NCBI GenBank assembly: GCA_965219705.1
Contig: OZ244789.1
Location: 3,224,001 to 3,288,000, forward strand
Source of the DNA: JAJECS01 sp965219705
GTDB lineage: Bacteria > Chloroflexota > UBA11872
DNA: 64,000 nt
Direction: 5' to 3'
In this document: positions 53,111-62,152 of the stretch, piece after piece
Layout of the letters: every line of letters begins with the position of its first letter
How positions within the stretch are numbered: position 1 is the first letter of the stretch
Made by a program: the position numbers and the translations under genes
Notes under the pieces: model-generated
What the model saw: only the letters and a program-made list of their open reading frames with translations
Databases searched by the model: none
What the model was told of the DNA's origin: nothing

Positions 53111-54045
53111 CCGTAGACCCAGTGATCGATCGTCATCCCACGCTGCAACTCATCGGCCGCACGCCGCTGGTCGAGATCCGCCTGTTCCGCGACCAATACC
53201 CGAAGGCCCGGGTCTTCGCGAAGATGGAGGCCTTCAATCCGGGCGGGTCGATCAAGGATCGCCCTGTGGCGCGGATGTTGGCCGACGCCCAAGCGCGCGG
53301 TGACCTGCTTCCCGGGCAGACGATTCTCGACTCGTCGTCCGGCAACGCCGGGATCGCCTACGCGATGATCGGGTCGATCCTGGGCCACGACGTCGAGATT
53401 GTGATGCCCGACAACGCCAGCCGGGAGCGCGTGCAGCGCATCACCGCGCACGGCGCGCGCATTCGCTTCACCGACGCCATCCTGGGGTACGACGAGGCCA
53501 TGCGCGAGGTCCAGCGGCGCCACCAGGCAGACCCCGAGCGGTACTACTTCGCCGACCAGTACAGCAATGCCTCGAACTGGCAGGCGCACTACGACGGCAC
53601 CGCCAACGAAATCCTGGAAGAGGCGCCGGCCGAGATGACGCACTTCGTCGCGGGCGTAGGCACCGGCGGAACGATCACCGGCGTGGCGCGGCGCCTCGAC
53701 GAGGTCCGTCGCGACGTGCAGATCGTGTGCGCGGTTCCTCCCGAATTCCCTGGAATCGAGGGGTTGAAGCCCATGGGGCCAGGCCACCTCGTGCCGGACA
53801 TACTCGATGCTTCCCTCGTCGACACCTGGGTCGACATCGACGTGGATAAGGCTCGCGACTTCTCCGTGCGACTGGCCGCGGAAGGACTGTTCGTCGGGCA
53901 ATCGGCCGGCGCCTACACGTACGCGGTGGAAACCGTGCTCATGGACGATCCCTGCGCCGTAGTCGTGACCCTGTTCCCCGATGCCGGCGACCGCTATTTC
54001 AGCACCGGCCTATGGGACGTGTCGCCGACGCTCACTGGTACGTGA
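53107..54045 (+). CDS. PLP-dependent cysteine synthase family protein
   Basis: A 312-residue fold type II PLP enzyme that probably makes cysteine from O-acetylserine (or a phospho/succinyl analogue) and sulfide. The PLP lysine is in NPGGSIKDRP near 44-53; the substrate loop reads SSSGNAGIAYA where CysK has TSGNTGIALA; GVGTGGTITGVARRL is the phosphate cup. The end of the serS gene overlaps the ATG. The nucleophile donor cannot be fixed from sequence. Confidence 0.9.
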   Translation: MTVDPVIDRHPTLQLIGRTPLVEIRLFRDQYPKARVFAKMEAFNPGGSIKDRPVARMLADAQARGDLLPGQTILDSSSGNAGIAYAMIGSILGHDVEIVMPDNASRERVQRITAHGARIRFTDAILGYDEAMREVQRRHQADPERYYFADQYSNASNWQAHYDGTANEILEEAPAEMTHFVAGVGTGGTITGVARRLDEVRRDVQIVCAVPPEFPGIEGLKPMGPGHLVPDILDASLVDTWVDIDVDKARDFSVRLAAEGLFVGQSAGAYTYAVETVLMDDPCAVVVTLFPDAGDRYFSTGLWDVSPTLTGT

Positions 54046-54124
54046 CGCACATCTCTCACCCATCGCCGATGCCGTACTGGATTCGACCGCTCGCAGCACA
54101 GGTTGGCCCCCGGGGAGCAACCGC

Positions 54125-54970
54125 GTGAAACCGCTGCGGCTCGGGTTCAATCCGCACATTACACCTGAGAACCGGCGCCGTCTGCATGAGCGCCTGCGTC
54201 ACGTCGTCGAGGTCGCGGTGCACTTGGAGTTCGACGTCGTCGAGCTCGGCCTGACCACGACGATGTATGAGCTGGGCCTGAGCACCGTGTTCGATCCGCA
54301 GTCCATCGAGATTCTCGACGACGCCCCGCTGCGGTTCCATCTCAACCTGTTCGCCGACGCCGCGATGACCGACCGTTCATCGATGACCGACGTCACGGCC
54401 TACTCGCGGAGCATGGCCCTGCGACAAATCGTGCGGATCGTCGAGTTCTTCGAGCACCGGCACGCCATGGAGATGTACGTCGTGCATCCGGGCCGCCGCG
54501 TTGCACACGAGGCGGCGCACCTGGACGCCCTGCACGAAAGCATGCGCACCATGCAGAGCCTGTTCCCGGGCTTGCCCATTGCCATCGCGAACGCCGGGGG
54601 ACAAGCAGTGCTTGGCCGCATCGACAGCGTGCTTAACGCCCTGGACAGCGCCAACCACTTCCGCTTCGCCCTGCATACCGGATTCGCGTTTCACTCGGTG
54701 GACGCAAATCACCTGGCGTTTGAAGCCCGGATGGACTACCTGCGGCGCTTTGTCGACCAGATCGCGGAGATTCGCTGGCACAACACCGCACCCGGCGCGC
54801 GGCCCAGCGTGCCCTTGCACCGCCCGCTCGAGGACGGGATCGATCTGGGCATGCTCATGCGCACCGTGGGCCGAAACCCGGGCACGCTGCACATGATCGA
54901 AACGGTCGGCCTCGATCCGCCGGCTCTCGTGCGTGAAGTGCGCACGCTGCACCGCGCCCTCAGCGCCTAG
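54125..54970 (+). CDS. TIM-barrel protein resembling sugar phosphate isomerase/epimerases
   Basis: A 281-residue protein. The start is taken at GTG 54125 with GGGGAG about 8 bases upstream; earlier codons in the frame overlap the cysteine synthase gene. Short hydrophobic beta strands recur with the spacing of an AP-endonuclease-2/xylose-isomerase-like barrel: LRLGFNPHIT, VVELGL, RFHLNLFADA, MYVVHPGR, IAIANAGG, FALHTGFAF, IRWHNTAPG and LHMIETVG. His residues in VVHPGR, HTG and WHN, with Glu in IET, could be metal ligands. Function unknown. It ends 3 bases before the convergent ABC-2 permease gene. Confidence 0.7.
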   Translation: MKPLRLGFNPHITPENRRRLHERLRHVVEVAVHLEFDVVELGLTTTMYELGLSTVFDPQSIEILDDAPLRFHLNLFADAAMTDRSSMTDVTAYSRSMALRQIVRIVEFFEHRHAMEMYVVHPGRRVAHEAAHLDALHESMRTMQSLFPGLPIAIANAGGQAVLGRIDSVLNALDSANHFRFALHTGFAFHSVDANHLAFEARMDYLRRFVDQIAEIRWHNTAPGARPSVPLHRPLEDGIDLGMLMRTVGRNPGTLHMIETVGLDPPALVREVRTLHRALSA

Positions 54971-54973
54971 GCG

Positions 54974-56065
54974 TCACTCCCAACGAAACAGGCGCACCGC
55001 CAGCGCCACGAATACCACCAGATAGGCGGCCATTCCGGCCACGGCCACCGCCATCGGCAGCGTGGCCGCGCCGCCGATCATGAGCTGGCGCGTGGCCTCG
55101 GCCAGATGCGTCAGCGGGAGCACGTTGATCACCGGCCTCAGCCAGTCAGGCATGAACTCGATCGGAAAGAACACGCCCGAGATGAACATCATGGGGAACG
55201 TCACCACCTGCGCCACGGGAAAGAATCCCTGCTCGGTCTTGGTGAATGACCCCAGGAAGAAGCCGATGGCAAGGAAGGCCAGCCCGCCGAGCATGACGAC
55301 GCCCGCCAGCGCGGCCAGCGCGCCTGCGTCGGTGTTCAGGCGAATGTCGAACACCAGTCGCGCGACGACGATGAGAATGGCCGCCTGCGCCAGTACGAGG
55401 ACCATGCGCAGCACCAGGTCGGCGCTCACCAGCGTAAGCCGAGAAACCGGTGTCGCTTGCAGCCGGCGCAGGACGCGTCGCTCTCGCAGCGACACGACAT
55501 TCACCGCGCCGAATACGCCCGCATTCATGACGCTGAACGCCACGATGCCGGGCACGATGAAGTCGATGGTCGAGAGCCGGTCGCTCTGGAGGGTCTGAAA
55601 CGCCGGGCGCACGACCGGCTGGCTCCGTGTCAGGGTGCGGTCGACGACCTCGAAGGCTTGGAGAATCACCGGCACGACGACCTGCTGCGTCGTCTGCCGC
55701 GTCTCGTCGTAGTGGATGCCCACGGGCATCGGGCGGCCCGCGTCGATTGACGCGCCGAACCCGCGTGGGATCGTGATCACGGCACGGCGGTCGCCGTCCT
55801 CCAAACTCGCGATCTCAGCCGCGCGATTGCCTTGCGTGAGGTCAAGAGCGTCCATTGACCTGAGCGTCTCGACCAGCACGCTGGCCTGCGGCGACGCATC
55901 TTCATTGACCAGGCCAACCTCATACTGTGTGCCGTCGTCACGACTGAAGACCAGCCCGAAGATGAGGATGAAGAGCAGGGGGAACGCGAACGTCCAGAAC
56001 AGCGCAGCACGGTCCCGCATGAACTCGCGGGTGTTGGCCAGCGTGAGCTGAACGAGGGCTCTCAA
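54974..56065 (-). CDS. ABC-2 type exporter permease
   Basis: A 363-residue permease with one N-terminal membrane segment (residues 22-40, FWTFAFPLLFILIFGLVF), a large outer loop of about 130 residues, and five or so membrane segments at the C-terminus (FVVPGIVAFSVMNAGVFGA onward). This is the ABC-2 membrane type 3 plan used for drug or lipid export. It begins with TTG, overlapping the ATPase stop as TTGA. Substrate unknown. Confidence 0.9.
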   Translation of the reverse strand: MRALVQLTLANTREFMRDRAALFWTFAFPLLFILIFGLVFSRDDGTQYEVGLVNEDASPQASVLVETLRSMDALDLTQGNRAAEIASLEDGDRRAVITIPRGFGASIDAGRPMPVGIHYDETRQTTQQVVVPVILQAFEVVDRTLTRSQPVVRPAFQTLQSDRLSTIDFIVPGIVAFSVMNAGVFGAVNVVSLRERRVLRRLQATPVSRLTLVSADLVLRMVLVLAQAAILIVVARLVFDIRLNTDAGALAALAGVVMLGGLAFLAIGFFLGSFTKTEQGFFPVAQVVTFPMMFISGVFFPIEFMPDWLRPVINVLPLTHLAEATRQLMIGGAATLPMAVAVAGMAAYLVVFVALAVRLFRWE

Positions 56066-56976
56066 TCCCGCAACGTCCGTCCAGTGAGCTTGAGGAACAC
56101 ATCTTCAAGCGTGGCCCGCCGCAGCCGCAGGTTCTGAATGGGCTCGCCGCGCTCCTGCCCGAGTCGCAAGAGCGCCGCCATCGAGGTCGGAACGTCATCG
56201 CTGAACATGCTCACCCGGCCGCCTTGCATGCCGGCGCTCACGACCGCCGGCAGCGACTCGATTTCGGCCTCAGTCAAACCATCACGCTGGCTGAACTCAA
56301 TGGCATCCTCGGCGAAATGCGCCCGCACCAGCCCCTCGGGCGCGTCCAACGCAATGATGCGGCCATGATCCATGACGGCGACGCGATCGCACAGGCGCTC
56401 CGCCTCCTCCATGTAGTGCGTCGTCAGCAACACCGTGCGGCCCTGGGCCTTGAACTGCTCAATCGTCTCCCAGAGGTTCCGCCGGGCCTGGGGGTCCATG
56501 CCGGTGGTCGGCTCGTCGAGAAAGATCATCGGTGGATCGTTGACCATCGCCAGCGCCACGGAGAGCCGCTGTTGCTGCCCGCCCGAGAGGTCCTTGACGA
56601 ACGCCCGGCGGCGCTCCTCAAGGCCCAGGAGCGCCAAGAGATGATCGGCAACGCCAGCTCGGCCATAGAACGAGGCGAATAGCTCGATCACTTCCACCAC
56701 GCGCAACCGCGGGTACAGCGCCACCTGCTGCAGTTGAACGCCGATCTGGCGCTTGAGATCGCGGGACTCGCGACCGGGATCGAGACCCAGTACCCGCACC
56801 GCCCCGGAATCCCGCGGTCGCAGACCCTCCAGGATTTCGACCGTGGTCGTCTTGCCCGCGCCGTTGGGTCCTAGCATTCCGAAGACTTCACCGACGTCGA
56901 CCGCGAACGAGACGCCATCCACGGCCTTGACGTCGCCGTACGCCTTGCGGAGGTTCTGGATTTCGATGACGGGCAT
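56062..56976 (-). CDS. ABC transporter ATPase partner of the ABC-2 permease
   Basis: A 304-residue ATPase. The Walker A motif is GPNGAGKTTT near 37-46, the Q-loop is GVQLQQVALYP, the signature LSGGQQQR near 133-140, Walker B MIFLDEPTTGMDP and the H-loop LLTTHYMEEAERL. A C-terminal regulatory extension of about 80 residues follows, as in drug exporters. ATG 56976 is used; TTG at 56988 is possible. It directly precedes the permease gene. Confidence 0.95.
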   Translation of the reverse strand: MPVIEIQNLRKAYGDVKAVDGVSFAVDVGEVFGMLGPNGAGKTTTVEILEGLRPRDSGAVRVLGLDPGRESRDLKRQIGVQLQQVALYPRLRVVEVIELFASFYGRAGVADHLLALLGLEERRRAFVKDLSGGQQQRLSVALAMVNDPPMIFLDEPTTGMDPQARRNLWETIEQFKAQGRTVLLTTHYMEEAERLCDRVAVMDHGRIIALDAPEGLVRAHFAEDAIEFSQRDGLTEAEIESLPAVVSAGMQGGRVSMFSDDVPTSMAALLRLGQERGEPIQNLRLRRATLEDVFLKLTGRTLRD

Positions 56977-57048
56977 GCCGGGGATCAAGCGTATGGCCGC
57001 CGTGACGGTGCGAGGGTGACCAATCTCACAGGCCGACCAGTCACGGCT

Positions 57049-59019
57049 CTACGCCAAACGCCGGAGGATCATCGCCCCCTGCGGGTCCACCGTCGCACGC
57101 CAGCCCGGAGCGACCCACGTGGTCGCGTCGGGCTGGGTGACCACCGCCGGCCCGTCGAGCTCGAAGCCGTGTCCAAGTTCATGGCGTGATAGCAACGGCA
57201 CCTCGTGCACGGAGCCGTCGGCCAGCGTGGCCTGCGTCGTGCGCGGTTCCGGAGCCCCCGCGGCCAACGGCGCCGAGGTCGAAATCGGCGGTTGCGGCAC
57301 GGATGCGACGAGCCGCGCCACGACAATCTCGACTGGGGCGTCAGGCCGGCTGTGGGCATATCGCTGCTGGTGCCGCTCGTGGAACAGTCGCACCGCCTCC
57401 GGAACTCCCCCGCCGCTCAGCGGCACGCTCAACTCGAACGACTGCCCCACGTAGCGCACGTCCAGCAGCCGCTGCAGCCGCGGCTGGCGCGCCGGCGCCA
57501 GGTCGTCGCGCGCGGCCTGCTCCAGAGGAGCGAACATAGCCTCCAGCCGTTCCGGCGTGAGCGTGTGGGCCTCGTCAAACACGGTTGCGGTGTATTCGCG
57601 GGTGTGGGCCCCGGTCAACGCGCCGAGTGCGGAGAGCACCCCAGGATGCAACGGCACGAGCACTTGCTCGATCTCAAGCCGTTCCGCCAGCTCGCAGCAG
57701 TGCATCGGGCCGGCGCCGCCGAATGGCAGCAAGGTGAAGTCGCGTGGGTCGAAACCGCGTTCCAGCGTGATCACTCGCAGCGCTCGATCCATGTGGGCAT
57801 TTGCCACCGCAACCACCGCCAGCGCGGCCCTGCGCCGCGCGGCGTCGGAGTGGTCGTCGCGAGACACCAGCCGGTCAACCGCCCCATGGGCTCGGGACAC
57901 GTCGAGATGAACCCGGTCTCCCAGCGCCGCATCCGGAGCAAGGCGGCCCAGGACGAGGTTCGCATCGGTCACCGTGGGCTCGGTGCCACCTCGACCATAG
58001 GCGGCGGGACCGGGCTGAGCCCCGGCGCTGCGCGGCCCCACCCGCAGGGCGCCGGCTTCGTCGATCTGGGCTATCGATCCGCCGCCGGCGCCAACCGTGT
58101 GAATGTCCGTCATCGGAATGGCCACCGGCAGACCCGCGACTTCCGCGTGCGTCGTGCGCAGCGGCTCGCCGGGACAGACCGCGACGTCGGTCGACGTGCC
58201 GCCCATGTCCAACGTGACGATATTGGCGATGCCCGAGGCGCGAGCGACGTGCTGCGCGCCAACGACGCCGGCGGCGGGACCGCTGAGAACGGTGCGCACC
58301 GGCGCCGCCGCCGCTTCGACCGAGCGCAGCACCCCGCCATTGGATTGCACGACCCACAGGGGACCGGGCATGGCCGGCTCCAGCCGGCGCAAGTACCTGG
58401 CGACGACCGGCGCCACGTACGCGTCAACGGCCGTCGTGCTGGTGCGCTCGTATTCCCGGTACTCCGGCAGCACGTCGGACGAGATTGACACCGCAGAGAC
58501 GCCCGCCCGACGCAGCGCCTCGCGCACGGCGCGCTCATGGGCCGGTTGCAGGAAGCTGAACAGCAGGCACACGGCGGCCGAGGCCGGCGCCAGTCGCCGA
58601 ACCCGGGCTTCGAGACGATCAAGCGACGCTCGGTCAATCGGAGTGACGACGCTGCCGTCCGCACCGACCCGCTCGGTCACTTCAAGCCGCCGCGCCCGCG
58701 GAATCAGCGGCGCCGGCCGCTCCGGCTCGAGCTCATAGAGCGCCGGCCGATTCTGGCGGCCGATCTCCAGGACATCCCGAAAGCCTTCCGTGGTTACCAA
58801 TACCGCACGAGCGCCGCGGCGTTCGAGCAGCGCGTTGGTTGCCACCGTCGATCCATGAACGATCGCGGCGGCGGACGTGATGCCGTCCGCGCGCAGGCCG
58901 TCCACGACCGCCTGCTCCGGGGCGCCCGGCGTGCTGGGCACCTTGAAAACGCGCATCTCCCCGCCGCTGATAACGACAAAGTCGGTAAACGTGCCGCCCA
59001 CGTCTACGCCAATGCGCAC
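57049..59019 (-). CDS. Hydantoinase/oxoprolinase family protein (HyuA-type), second copy
   Basis: A 656-residue ATP-using ring-opening enzyme. Start at the GTG at 59017-59019, preceded at 6 bases by AGGAGG; a longer frame is less supported. The first phosphate loop is IGVDVGGTFTDFVVISG, the second VTLDMGGTSTDVAV, and the HyuA motifs LPFGGAGPMHCCELAE and VGAGGGSIAQID are intact. It belongs to the classical HyuA branch, whereas the gene at 47730-49730 belongs to the branch with an inserted domain. No HyuB gene is adjacent. A 10-base palindrome TAGGTACCTA (59061-59070) lies upstream and could be an operator. Confidence 0.92.
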   Translation of the reverse strand: MRIGVDVGGTFTDFVVISGGEMRVFKVPSTPGAPEQAVVDGLRADGITSAAAIVHGSTVATNALLERRGARAVLVTTEGFRDVLEIGRQNRPALYELEPERPAPLIPRARRLEVTERVGADGSVVTPIDRASLDRLEARVRRLAPASAAVCLLFSFLQPAHERAVREALRRAGVSAVSISSDVLPEYREYERTSTTAVDAYVAPVVARYLRRLEPAMPGPLWVVQSNGGVLRSVEAAAAPVRTVLSGPAAGVVGAQHVARASGIANIVTLDMGGTSTDVAVCPGEPLRTTHAEVAGLPVAIPMTDIHTVGAGGGSIAQIDEAGALRVGPRSAGAQPGPAAYGRGGTEPTVTDANLVLGRLAPDAALGDRVHLDVSRAHGAVDRLVSRDDHSDAARRRAALAVVAVANAHMDRALRVITLERGFDPRDFTLLPFGGAGPMHCCELAERLEIEQVLVPLHPGVLSALGALTGAHTREYTATVFDEAHTLTPERLEAMFAPLEQAARDDLAPARQPRLQRLLDVRYVGQSFELSVPLSGGGVPEAVRLFHERHQQRYAHSRPDAPVEIVVARLVASVPQPPISTSAPLAAGAPEPRTTQATLADGSVHEVPLLSRHELGHGFELDGPAVVTQPDATTWVAPGWRATVDPQGAMILRRLA

Positions 59020-59309
59020 GCAGTTCCTCCTAGATCTCGCCGAGGCCCCAGGCACCCAAATAGGTACCTACGATGCCGCGTGGTGGGCATTGTGGCCTAT
59101 GCGGCGACTTGGCATGCACGCAGGCAATCACGGCCGCGGCGTCGGCGCTTGCCTACTACTCCAGGCCGGCGCCCGGATGGAATTGAACGCTCCCCCGCGC
59201 CAGATGCTCACCGCCTCAGCGGTCCAACTGCACACGGCGGCGGATCGCCCTGCGCCAGGGCACACCGACTTCAGAGACCGCTTCTACTCCGGATGAGGAC
59301 CCGCGAGGT

Positions 59310-62150
59310 CTACTCGTCCCCGAACTTGATGGCTGCATGCGTGCGGATGCCCCACAGCCTCCGCATGGTCACGGCAAGCACCAGCGCAAGCGCGATGCCG
59401 AGCACAACGAATAGCTTGCCGAGGTCATCCCACGCCGTAATCGCCACGAAAGGCGGCGACCTGCCCAGGCGCTCCCCATCGAGCTGCATAAAGGGCGTGA
59501 ACAGCGCGCCGGTCACGATCCCCAGCGCGGTGCCGGCCGCCGTTCCGAGCAGCACCAGGAAGCCGTGCTCGAACATGATGAGCGCCACCGTCCGGCGCCG
59601 CGAAAGACCCATGGCGCGCAGAATCCCGAATTCCGGAAGCTGGCGGCGGAACGATATCAGGGCGTATGCCGTGAGGCTGGCCACCGTCAGCAGCACCGAA
59701 ATCACAAACCCGGCCGTGAGGATTCCGAAGGTTCCAATCCGGGTGGCATCGTTGCGCGCGCTCGCAAGCAACTCACGCGCATCGAACGCCTGGATTACGC
59801 GGAAGCCCAGCTCTCGCAAACCGCCCACGAGCTCGCCGGCTCTCACGTCAGGTCGCAGTCGGGCCAGCACGTCCCACGGTGATTCCCCCAACGACTGTTC
59901 GAGGCGCCCAAGGTCCGCCACCGCGAAGAAGCCCTCGTCTGCATAGTGGGTGGGGAAGGTCTCGATCCAACCCGCTACGAAGAACCCCAGTTCCTGCTCA
60001 CCGACCAGCACGTCGACGGGATCACCCACCTGCAGATCGGGGAGCTCCGCGAGTAGACGTCGATCGACCAGCAACGCACGATCGTCGGTGACCATCGCGT
60101 TCATCAGCGCCTCAAGTGACGCGGGTGCGAAATCGCGGCGCCACCACGCAGTTTGGGCGAACGGACCCGGGTCCACGCCGTAGAGCGTCACCGAGCGTGA
60201 ATAGGCCAGCGGTCCGCCCAGCAGTCTGACGACAGCGTCATCACGCCAAAGGCGAGCCACCCGGTCCACCGCGGGAGAGCCGCCGTCGGTGGCGTCCAGA
60301 TGCCCCTCGATCGGGGGCATGTGCCAGATCTGCTGGGCGTCATCGAATTCGCCGTACTCATTGAAGAAGGCGTCCGCGCCAATCTGGTAGTAGGCGCTGT
60401 CTTCCAAATTCCGGTTGATGGTGGCTGCCATCGACGCGCTGAACGTCCCGGTGCCGAACGTCAACATCAGCAAGATCATCAGTCCCGTGAACGGACCCGC
60501 CCGCCGCCCCATCCGCCGCAGACCCAGAAATAACACGACGCCATCCATGCGTGATCCCGCCCAGATCATGAAGCGAATGATCCAAGGGACCAGCCGCAGG
60601 AAGACCAGGGCGCCGGCCAAGATGAAGACGATGGGGATGAGCACGAGCAGGGTTCGCGCAAAGGGTTGGGCCTCGGGACCCACGTCCGGCAGGGCCTCCC
60701 AGGTGCGCAGCGCGGCGTAGCCATAGAGAGCCAACCCCAGCAGCCCGAGGTCTAGGAAGAAGCGCTGATAGAACGGCCTCCGCCGAACCCGCGCGACCTC
60801 CTGCCGATGGGTCACGATCGATCGACGCGCGGCGCTGATTACCGGGGTCAGCATGGCGAGAACGCCAAGCCCTGCGGTGGCCGCGGCCAGCCCATAGTGG
60901 CCTGCCGTCAACTCCAACCGCAGGTCGGCCCGATTCGTGAACTCAAGAAAGCCGAGCGTCTTCCCCATCGCCTGGGCTATTCCCATGCCGAGGATCGGCC
61001 CCACGGCAATCGCCAGTCCGGCCAACGGAAGGCTCTGCAAGAGGTGGACGGCCACGACCTGTCGCGTGCTGGCGCCCCGGCTCTTGAGAACGGCGATCTC
61101 TGCGCGCTGCCCGTCCACGACCATCCCGGTCGAGAGCGCCATGAAGTAGAGGACGAGGCCCACGACGGGCGCGCTGAGGACGAACAACGTGAGCTCGACG
61201 GTGGTTCGCTGCTGATCCGCGGCGACGAGGATGCGGTCCAGTCCCGTTTCCACGACCGCGTTTGGTGCAATGGTCTCCGCCAGCGGGTCAAGTCGGCGCA
61301 GCCCGCCGATGATGCTCTGATAGTTCGCGGCGCGGATGGCGTCCGGATCGAAGTTCGAGTACCAGGCAGCCTCACCGTAGAGGCTGGGGCGAAGGACCAG
61401 GAGGCCGCTCACGAAGGCATCGCGGTCAACGATTACCGCACCCTGGTCGAAGTCGCCGATCTCCGTGAACCAATAGATCGAGTCGGGGTCCTTGGGGACG
61501 AAGCGGCCCACGATCTCAACGCGGACAACGAATGATCCCGTCGTCTGGGCGTCGTTGTGGGTCAGCTCGATCCGGTCTCCAACCAGCAGACCGTGATCGT
61601 CCAGCGCGCGCGACGACATCATTCCTTCGAGAAGCACGATCCGCGCGCCGGACGAGTCCTGGGCCGACCTGACCGGCTCCGCCGGCAGCCGCCCTTCCAC
61701 CAGCTCGACGTTGTCGACCATCCCGGTCATCGTCGCGAGGAACCCGAAAATGAACGAGGACGGCCGCAGCGGCTCACCGGTTGACGCAAAAGCCTCGACG
61801 GGCATCCGGTCCGACTGCAGATAGCTCACCCGTTGTCGCTCAGGGAGTCCAACCCGGTCGGCTAGCCGGGTACCCAACACCTCCGAGGCGTGCTGATATC
61901 CCGCTCGCCCCATCGACGGCTGCTGCGACTGACCCTCGGCGTGGCGCACGACGACACTGGACACGAGCGGGATGCGTGAATTTTCGATCTCACGTCTGAG
62001 CAAGGAGTCGCTGAAGCCCCCGGCAAAGAGCGGCACCGCGGTCACCAAGGCCACACTGACCCACATACCCATCGCCACGATCAGCATCGCGGGCCCGCTG
62101 CTGTGCAGACGCCGGAGAACCAGTGCCGCGAGCGCCCGCGTGAACGTCAA
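59310..62150 (-). CDS. FtsX-type ABC permease with large extracytoplasmic regions (MacB-like)
   Basis: A 946-residue permease. A first membrane segment lies near 20-43 (AMLIVAMGMWVSVALVTAVPLF), followed by a large outer domain to about 290. Membrane segments then cluster at 310-400 and 425-560, a second outer domain follows, and the last three FtsX-type segments lie near 830-930. The FtsX signature ILRAMGLSRRRTVALI is near residue 840. It starts with TTG two bases after the adaptor stop. These proteins move lipoproteins, drugs or siderophores with a MacB-type ATPase, which is not present in this window. Confidence 0.88.
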   Translation of the reverse strand: MTFTRALAALVLRRLHSSGPAMLIVAMGMWVSVALVTAVPLFAGGFSDSLLRREIENSRIPLVSSVVVRHAEGQSQQPSMGRAGYQHASEVLGTRLADRVGLPERQRVSYLQSDRMPVEAFASTGEPLRPSSFIFGFLATMTGMVDNVELVEGRLPAEPVRSAQDSSGARIVLLEGMMSSRALDDHGLLVGDRIELTHNDAQTTGSFVVRVEIVGRFVPKDPDSIYWFTEIGDFDQGAVIVDRDAFVSGLLVLRPSLYGEAAWYSNFDPDAIRAANYQSIIGGLRRLDPLAETIAPNAVVETGLDRILVAADQQRTTVELTLFVLSAPVVGLVLYFMALSTGMVVDGQRAEIAVLKSRGASTRQVVAVHLLQSLPLAGLAIAVGPILGMGIAQAMGKTLGFLEFTNRADLRLELTAGHYGLAAATAGLGVLAMLTPVISAARRSIVTHRQEVARVRRRPFYQRFFLDLGLLGLALYGYAALRTWEALPDVGPEAQPFARTLLVLIPIVFILAGALVFLRLVPWIIRFMIWAGSRMDGVVLFLGLRRMGRRAGPFTGLMILLMLTFGTGTFSASMAATINRNLEDSAYYQIGADAFFNEYGEFDDAQQIWHMPPIEGHLDATDGGSPAVDRVARLWRDDAVVRLLGGPLAYSRSVTLYGVDPGPFAQTAWWRRDFAPASLEALMNAMVTDDRALLVDRRLLAELPDLQVGDPVDVLVGEQELGFFVAGWIETFPTHYADEGFFAVADLGRLEQSLGESPWDVLARLRPDVRAGELVGGLRELGFRVIQAFDARELLASARNDATRIGTFGILTAGFVISVLLTVASLTAYALISFRRQLPEFGILRAMGLSRRRTVALIMFEHGFLVLLGTAAGTALGIVTGALFTPFMQLDGERLGRSPPFVAITAWDDLGKLFVVLGIALALVLAVTMRRLWGIRTHAAIKFGDE

Positions 62151-62152
62151 GG

